DNA of 64,000 bases from Utricularia gibba (taxonomy: Eukaryota > Streptophyta > Magnoliopsida > Lamiales > Lentibulariaceae). Positions 58,861 to 64,000 of the stretch are shown here, one piece after another; positions within the stretch are counted from its first letter, which is position 1, and each line of letters begins with the position of its first letter. The notes below the pieces were generated by a model, which had not been told where the DNA came from, ran no database searches, and saw nothing but the letters and a program-made list of their open reading frames with translations. The position numbers and the translations under genes are program-made. The stretch covers positions 124,001-188,000 of the forward strand of contig NEEC01000010.1 in NCBI GenBank assembly GCA_002189035.1, read 5' to 3'.

Positions 58861-59007
58861 TTGTCGAAACGACATTTATCAATCAATCCCAAAATTCCAT
58901 TATGCATTTTGTATTTAATTTGTATTTTATAAAGATTAAAATTTATATATTTATTTAATAAAAAATATAATTTTATTGCAATGATATTCATAATTCTCAT
59001 TTATGAT

Positions 59008-59848
59008 AGCCACTTCGGAAGCTCAACTCAATCTAACAAATTAGATTTTATGCACATACGAAGCTCAACTCATTCTCAAGTACATTATAGCTAATGAATT
59101 ATTATCTCATATAAACTAAATTAAATAGATTTAAACTAGTAATATAAAATTCTAGACCTTTTTTGTAATACCATATTTCCAACACTTTAATCACTATCAT
59201 TTATCACTTAGTTTAATAATCAAAAGATATGAATGATAGTAGGGCACAATAATCAAATGATTGGGATGTGGGCTGATGACGGAATGATTATTGATGGTAG
59301 TATATAATCGACATATAGAGGTAAATGGTGATAAAAAAAAAAGAAATTTGATAATGAAAATTATTTTTACTACAATGAAAAATAATTATAATTTGATTTA
59401 CTCGATTTTATAATAATAAATATTATTTATATATTATTTTTAAATTATGAAAAGAAACAGTAATTTTTGATAAATTAATTAAGACATTATTTTCATAGTT
59501 ATTACAATTTACAACAGAGCTACGGTGAGCCACCACCCAAAAATAGGTCTGTTCAAATGACGCCATTGCCCCCTACGCTGCGTTAAATCCGTGAAGCCCG
59601 GTACCTTTGGTAAGGTCACGGCCTGAGAGAATCTTCGGCAGCCAGTCTCTCTCATTTGTTCCTTACATTCTAAATTCTGCTCCGCCGCCGCTGCCTGACT
59701 GCCATTTTACAATTTCCATACGGAGGAGTTGGTCTTCGTCTTTTCGAGTTCGATAGGGAATACTGCTGCTCCTTGGTTAAGCGGTGTTAGAGATCTATCT
59801 GTCTGCCATTCAATACACGCTGCTGCTGCAGAAAGAAGTTAGTTAGCA
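59008..59848. other. Intergenic DNA and ArgJ leader
   Basis: 59008-59515 is AT-rich with no gene. From about 59550 the sequence becomes GC-richer, with a likely promoter and 5' UTR for the ArgJ gene. A CTGCTGCTGCTG-like triplet run lies just before the start codon. Confidence 0.45.
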
Positions 59849-62800
59849 ATGTCTTTGTCGGCTCATTACAGTATTGTCATGGCCAGGGCATATGAATTCA
59901 GAAACAGCGGGGTTCAAGTTCGTTTTTTTGTCTCAGTCACTCATATTTCATCAAAATGTAGGATGCCACCACCGTTTACGCGCTAGATGTACTAATTTCT
60001 TCAGGTACTTGTCCCTTCAAGTCGTATTGAATTCAGAACCAGCAGAGTGTTCGCCCGACTATCTGCCCCGGAAGACTATATACCCGCTGCTCCAATATTG
60101 CTGCCTGAAGGGCCATGGCATCAGGTCCGTAAATCGCCACCTTTTGTTGTTGATCTATTTTCTTCGTGCGCAAGAGTGTATGCGATCACTCTATGCGTAA
60201 TTACTGCCGACAGGCTGCGTAATATGCTTCTAAAAATTCTGATGACCGAGTTTATTGCCAGTGCACTCTGTAAGGTTGTTGTAGACGATCATCTTTTCGT
60301 GTTATGCTGACCTTCCACAATACCATGTGTTGCGAATACGATAAGAATCAGAAGCACTTAGCATCGGAATGGCCTTTGAATCTCCTTATAATCTAGAATA
60401 GTTTGGATTTGTGATTCCAGATTGCTGGTGGAGTTACAGCTGCGAAGGGTTTCAAAGCTTCTGGCATGTTTGCCGGCTTGCGTGCTGTTGGAGAGAAGCC
60501 CGATCTTGCGATTGTCACTTGTGATGTTGATGCTATATCTGCAGGTTGTCTTACCTGTTAGATAACTATGGTGGTTTGCTTTATTGTGTCGCTAATCATT
60601 ACGCACATTGTCCAGGCACTTTTACTACTAATATTGTAGCAGCCGCCCCTGTGTTATATTCTAAGCGAGCTATGGAGATATCTGAAACAGTATGTGCCAC
60701 TTGCTTCGAATTCGTAGGCATTTCCTGAATCCTCAACTGAAGTGTGCTGCTCATATTTTAGGCTCGTGCAGTGTTAATAAATGCTGGTCAGGCTAATGCA
60801 GCGACAGTAAGTTTCCTAGTATACGGTTCAGGGTTTAGAACTGGAAGCTTCTTCTGCTATCTTAAAAAGATGATGAAAAAGTTCTAGTGCTTATTTTATT
60901 TTATTGTTTCTTCCCTCGCAACCTAGTCTTGTTGTCACTTGAGATTTTTATAAAGGCCACATTATGAAAGTATTATGTGTTAATACTTTCAATAGGGTGA
61001 TTCTGGCTACCAAGATGTTTTAGATTGTTCTCATGCCCTTGCTCAGGTATCAGATCAAAATACCTTTTAAAAATCCATTGCACAGTTGTCTTTCTAATTT
61101 TTTAATTAATACAGATGCTCCAGATAAAACCAGAGCATGTCTTGATTCAATCCACTGGGGTGATTGGCAAACCCATCAAGAAGGTGAGTTCTTCATTTTA
61201 ACAAAATTAGCAGGCACGGTACCTCATCCTTGTTTGTAAATGCTGGTGCCATGGAACCAAATGCTGTCATCGTTGCCATACAGGAAGCTCTTCTGAAATC
61301 TCTTCCGGATTTGATAAACCTTCTATCATCAGATGTCCAAGGGTACCTATTTGAAATGCCTCATAAACAGATAACTTCAACCCGTTTTTTCAAATATCTT
61401 GTTTTAGAGTTTATTACCTATGTATTTTTTTTTTTTTTGAGGTATAATTTCTAGATTTTTAGGTCAAACTCCGCTGCAGTAGCAATAACCACAACCGATC
61501 TTGTAAGCAAGAGTGTTGCCGTTGAATGCAAGGTGCAGAATTTGTGGTACATGGCCTCCAAGATTATGGTTATTTGGGGACATCATCAATTCGTGCATCA
61601 TGTGCAGATTGGAGGAAGCTCAGTTAGGATTGGTGGTATGGCAAAAGGTTCTGGCATGATTCACCCAAACATGGCAACTATGCTTGGGGTACATTCCTCA
61701 GATATTTTTATTTTTGTTTTTTAGTTTTTTCCCATTTCACATGGTTGAGCTTCTCATAGGTTATAACAACGGATGCTTCAGTGATGAGTGATGTGTGGAG
61801 AGAGATGGTGCGAGTTGCTGTCAACCGAAGTTTTAACCAGATTACTGTAAGTGGCCCATCCCTTACTTCCTTTTGCCTCGTCACTGGCAGTTACCTGATT
61901 GCTAAATATATATTTTTAACCAAGTCTTTTTCTTTTGAAACTTCTTCATTGGGTTGCATAGATATTCCTCCTTTTCATTTTTACTGAACATCATATCCTC
62001 GATATGATCATAAATCCTGGATAGTTTTATGCTAATCGAGCATTGCCTTGGCAGGTGGATGGGGATACGAGTACTAATGATTGTGTAATTGCATTGGCAA
62101 GTGGTCTCTCTGGAGGAAAAGCAATTTCTTCCTTGGTCGATTCAGATGCAGCCAACCTGCAAGCATGTCTTGATGTTGTGAGTTAGCCCATATTGTGATA
62201 TTCTAAGAGGGTGGGGTTGCAATATGTTCCCTAAGAAATTCTTTAACAGGTAATGCAAGGGCTCGCAAAATCAATAGCTTCGGATGGTGAAGGAGCCACA
62301 TGCTTGATTGAGGTCATACTACTACTTTTGTTGCCAAGTATTCTTAATTGAGTTCTCAATTCTGTAAGATCCGGGGGCCTTTCCAATTTTTCCTAGCCAA
62401 GTTCGTATCTTGACACTCAGGCAATTCTTTTTTTTGCCCCCGTTGATCAGTTTTAAACAGTAACCAGAGCTGTGCACATCATAGACGTGATTTGCAGGTC
62501 AAAGTATCAGGAGCGGACACCGAAGCAGAGGCGTCAAAAGTTGCTCGAGCAGTGGCTTCTTCCTCTTTAACCAAGGTCTGACATGCCGCATTTCGATAGT
62601 GTGCTTCTCTCGGTATCACTTTCCTGAGATTTTTGACCGCATTTTGTAGGCTGCGGTATATGGTAGGGACCCCAACTGGGGGCGCATAGCCTGTGCAGCT
62701 GGTAATGCAGGTGTTTTTTTCAATAAAAATAAACTCCAGATATTGCTTGGCGATATCTCGTTGATGGACAACGGCCAGCCACTACCATTTGACCGGTACG

Positions 62801-63110
62801 GCACCTGGATCATATGTTGATGTTAGCCCCTCTTTTAGGCTCTTCTTACAGGATGGTTAAACTCTGTAGGGCATCTGCCAGCAGTTATCTGAGAAAACAA
62901 GGAGAGGTACATGGGACGGTACTGATCCGAATATCTGTTGGTTAGTATGACATTCAGTTCATTTCCATTGACATGCTGAAATCACAAGATGGTGGCCGTT
63001 CCATGAATACAGTTTCCTGCTTTGCAGGTGATGGCCCCGGTAGCGGACAGGCGTGGGGATGTGACCTCAGTTACGATTACGTGAAGATAAATGCGGAATA
63101 TACGACCTGA
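59849..63110 (+). CDS. ArgJ: Glutamate N-acetyltransferase / ornithine acetyltransferase (ArgJ)
   Basis: Seventeen exons. Exon 1 is probably 59849-59917, then 60005-60124, 60421-60544, 60616-60689, 60762-60806, 60996-61046, 61115-61183, 61284-61342, 61463-61532, 61608-61688, 61760-61846, 62055-62177, 62250-62312, 62498-62575, 62650-62795, 62852-62940 and 63028-63110. Exons 2-17 join in frame; with the chosen exon 1 the protein has 476 residues, close to plant ArgJ (about 470). The enzyme moves the acetyl group from N-acetylornithine to glutamate in the cyclic arginine pathway, in plastids. An organelle-targeting N-terminus precedes the catalytic domain ([20 protein letters not shown]). Family proteins self-cleave before a threonine in the MATMLG motif, present here within [15 protein letters not shown]. 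Other landmarks are [34 protein letters not shown] and [17 protein letters not shown] at the end. The exon 1 donor is the least certain junction. Confidence 0.92.
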
Positions 63111-63507
63111 GCAACAGTGAGATAGATGTCTCCTCCTTGAGAGTTTTTATATTCCGGGGATGTTGTTCGTAGGCCGTCCTGATGATAAGGTGTCATTTTG
63201 ACAAATAAGCATCCTTGCCTGTCTCACTGGCATTGGATGGACACATGCTAGAAGACGATCAGTTTTGTAATTTGTCCTCTGGAAACATCCAACGCATGCA
63301 GCAACGGTTGATAATCCAAGGCAAACCACCTCATACATTGAACACGCTTTTTAGCAAAATGTTTTGGATGACGGCACGCCGACATGCCAGCAGCTACAGA
63401 GGAAAGAAAAGTTGGCAAGCACTCGGACCACATCATACATACGACTTCTTGCAACAATTTATTTAGTTACATACATAGACGGGAACCATAGGGTGGTGCT
63501 GGCTTCT
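63111..63507. other. Convergent 3' flanks
   Basis: Downstream sequence shared by ArgJ (+) and the unknown gene (-). Only about 400 bases separate the stop codons, so the two 3' UTRs may overlap. No gene seen. Confidence 0.5.
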
Positions 63508-64000
63508 TCAGAAAACCATCTCAGCAGCGCACATCTGCGCCTCCAACATCAGTTCTTTACCAGAAACCGCCACGCCACTTTCTTCGTGGAAGGGATTGGC
63601 AACGTAGGAGCGGCTGCTGTTCTTGCACTTCTTCTCTTTACCCTTGCCACCATTCCGAGCAGATTTGGCGCTGCTCTTCTGCTTGTTTCTCCCGGACCTC
63701 TTCCCGGTTCCACGATACCTGTGTGGTTTGCTTGATGGAACATGTGACACGGACGTCGGAATTGGATCGTACACATCAGGCGCCCACGTGACCGTGAGCT
63801 TTTTGGGAGGTAAACCTTGCCTCTCACGGCTGCCTTTCATCGCAGACACGATCGGCTTGAATGAGGCCTGAAGAATGCGTCATTGTAAGAAAGACACGTT
63901 AAACAAGCCATCAATTATGCACGTCTAGTAAAAACAGACTTAAAGGCCAACTTAAAACCCACAGGAAGCGACAACGATCGGGAGCACAGCTGATCAGATT
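63508..64000 (-). CDS. Unknown basic plant protein, C-terminal part (gene runs off the window)
   Basis: Two exons are visible on the minus strand: 64000-63963 (partial, SDQLCSRSLSLP) and 63868-63508. The spliced frame reads on as ASFKPIVSAMKGSRERQGLP, then PKKLTVTWAPDVYDPIPTSV and SHVPSSKPHRYRGTGKRSGR, followed by a Lys/Arg/Ser-rich stretch to a TGA-type end at 63508. The WAPDVYDP-PTSVSH signature occurs in a family of uncharacterised plant proteins I recognise only by sequence. The basic stretch could be a nuclear-localisation signal, which is inference. The 5' part lies outside the window. Confidence 0.75.

Larger units (their letters stand above)
56650..59007 (+). repeat. Old Athila-family LTR, split by another LTR-like repeat
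   Basis: Two blocks match the element 2 LTR in order. 56650-57480 contains GAAGAACAACAT...CAGTGCTAGTGTTCTAG, ATCAACGAATCAAGATAGGT, a GTAGATATTAGTTTTGGGTA-like block and TTGGTGATGACATTAGGGAT. 58880-59007 contains CAATCCCAAAATTCCATTAT, TTTGTATTTAATTTGTATTT, TTTTATTGCAATGATAT and CTCATTTATGA. Between them lies the unrelated repeat at 57780-58860. No internal element sequence follows, so it is probably a solo LTR. Confidence 0.65.

Noticed and set aside
1-64000. A novel multi-gene system or gene cluster
   Set aside because: All intact genes belong to known, functionally unrelated families, and the rest is explained by transposable elements or featureless AT-rich DNA.

Overview
This window is plant nuclear DNA. 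The genes have many short GT-AG introns, the protein families are plant families (L-type lectin receptor kinase, plant GT14 glycosyltransferase, chloroplast-type RNase R, plant UNC93-like, plant ArgJ), there is a nuclear-type tRNA-Lys(UUU), and the spaces between genes are AT-rich and packed with LTR retrotransposons and a PIF/Harbinger transposon. Compact introns suggest an angiosperm. I cannot name the species.

Layout. 1-5534: a diverged duplication, AT-rich DNA and an intronless lectin receptor kinase (2770-4719). 5535-12690: a decayed Athila-like Ty3/gypsy element whose 5' LTR is split by a 3.6-kb PIF/Harbinger element (6161-9790). 12.9-24.2 kb: a retroelement graveyard with two LTR-plus-gag copies of a second gypsy family, a solo LTR with a recognisable target-site duplication, a head-to-head LTR pair, a 277-bp tandem array and a stray retropepsin. 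25476-33365: two ordinary genes on the + strand, an AVT1-type vacuolar amino acid transporter (11 exons, 526 aa) and a chloroplast RNR1-type RNase II/R (14 exons, 783 aa). 33.8-44.6 kb: a Harbinger fragment, a copia remnant, two head-to-head Athila LTRs (one carrying a MITE), and a nearly complete but broken Athila-like element with gag, protease, RT, RNase H, integrase and an Athila-type extra ORF. 46.0-50.9 kb: tRNA-Lys, a GT14 glycosyltransferase with an apparent 1-base frameshift near its 3' end, and an UNC93-like membrane protein, all on the - strand. 51-59.5 kb: AT-rich DNA with nested repeats. 59849-63110: ArgJ of arginine synthesis (17 exons). 63508-64000: the 3' part of an unrecognised basic plant protein on the - strand, convergent with ArgJ.

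The host genes do not form a pathway; they are independent housekeeping, transport, cell-surface and RNA-processing genes separated by repeats. I found no sign of a new biological system. The points most worth checking are the GT14 frameshift, three separate head-to-head LTR pairs, the nesting order of the Harbinger and LTR insertions, an in-frame loss of the protease active-site segment in the second Athila element, and several tandem repeats.

Exon boundaries were read by eye from GT/AG sites, reading-frame continuity and family conservation. Except where stated, exon lengths sum to an open reading frame. No alignment or database search was run.
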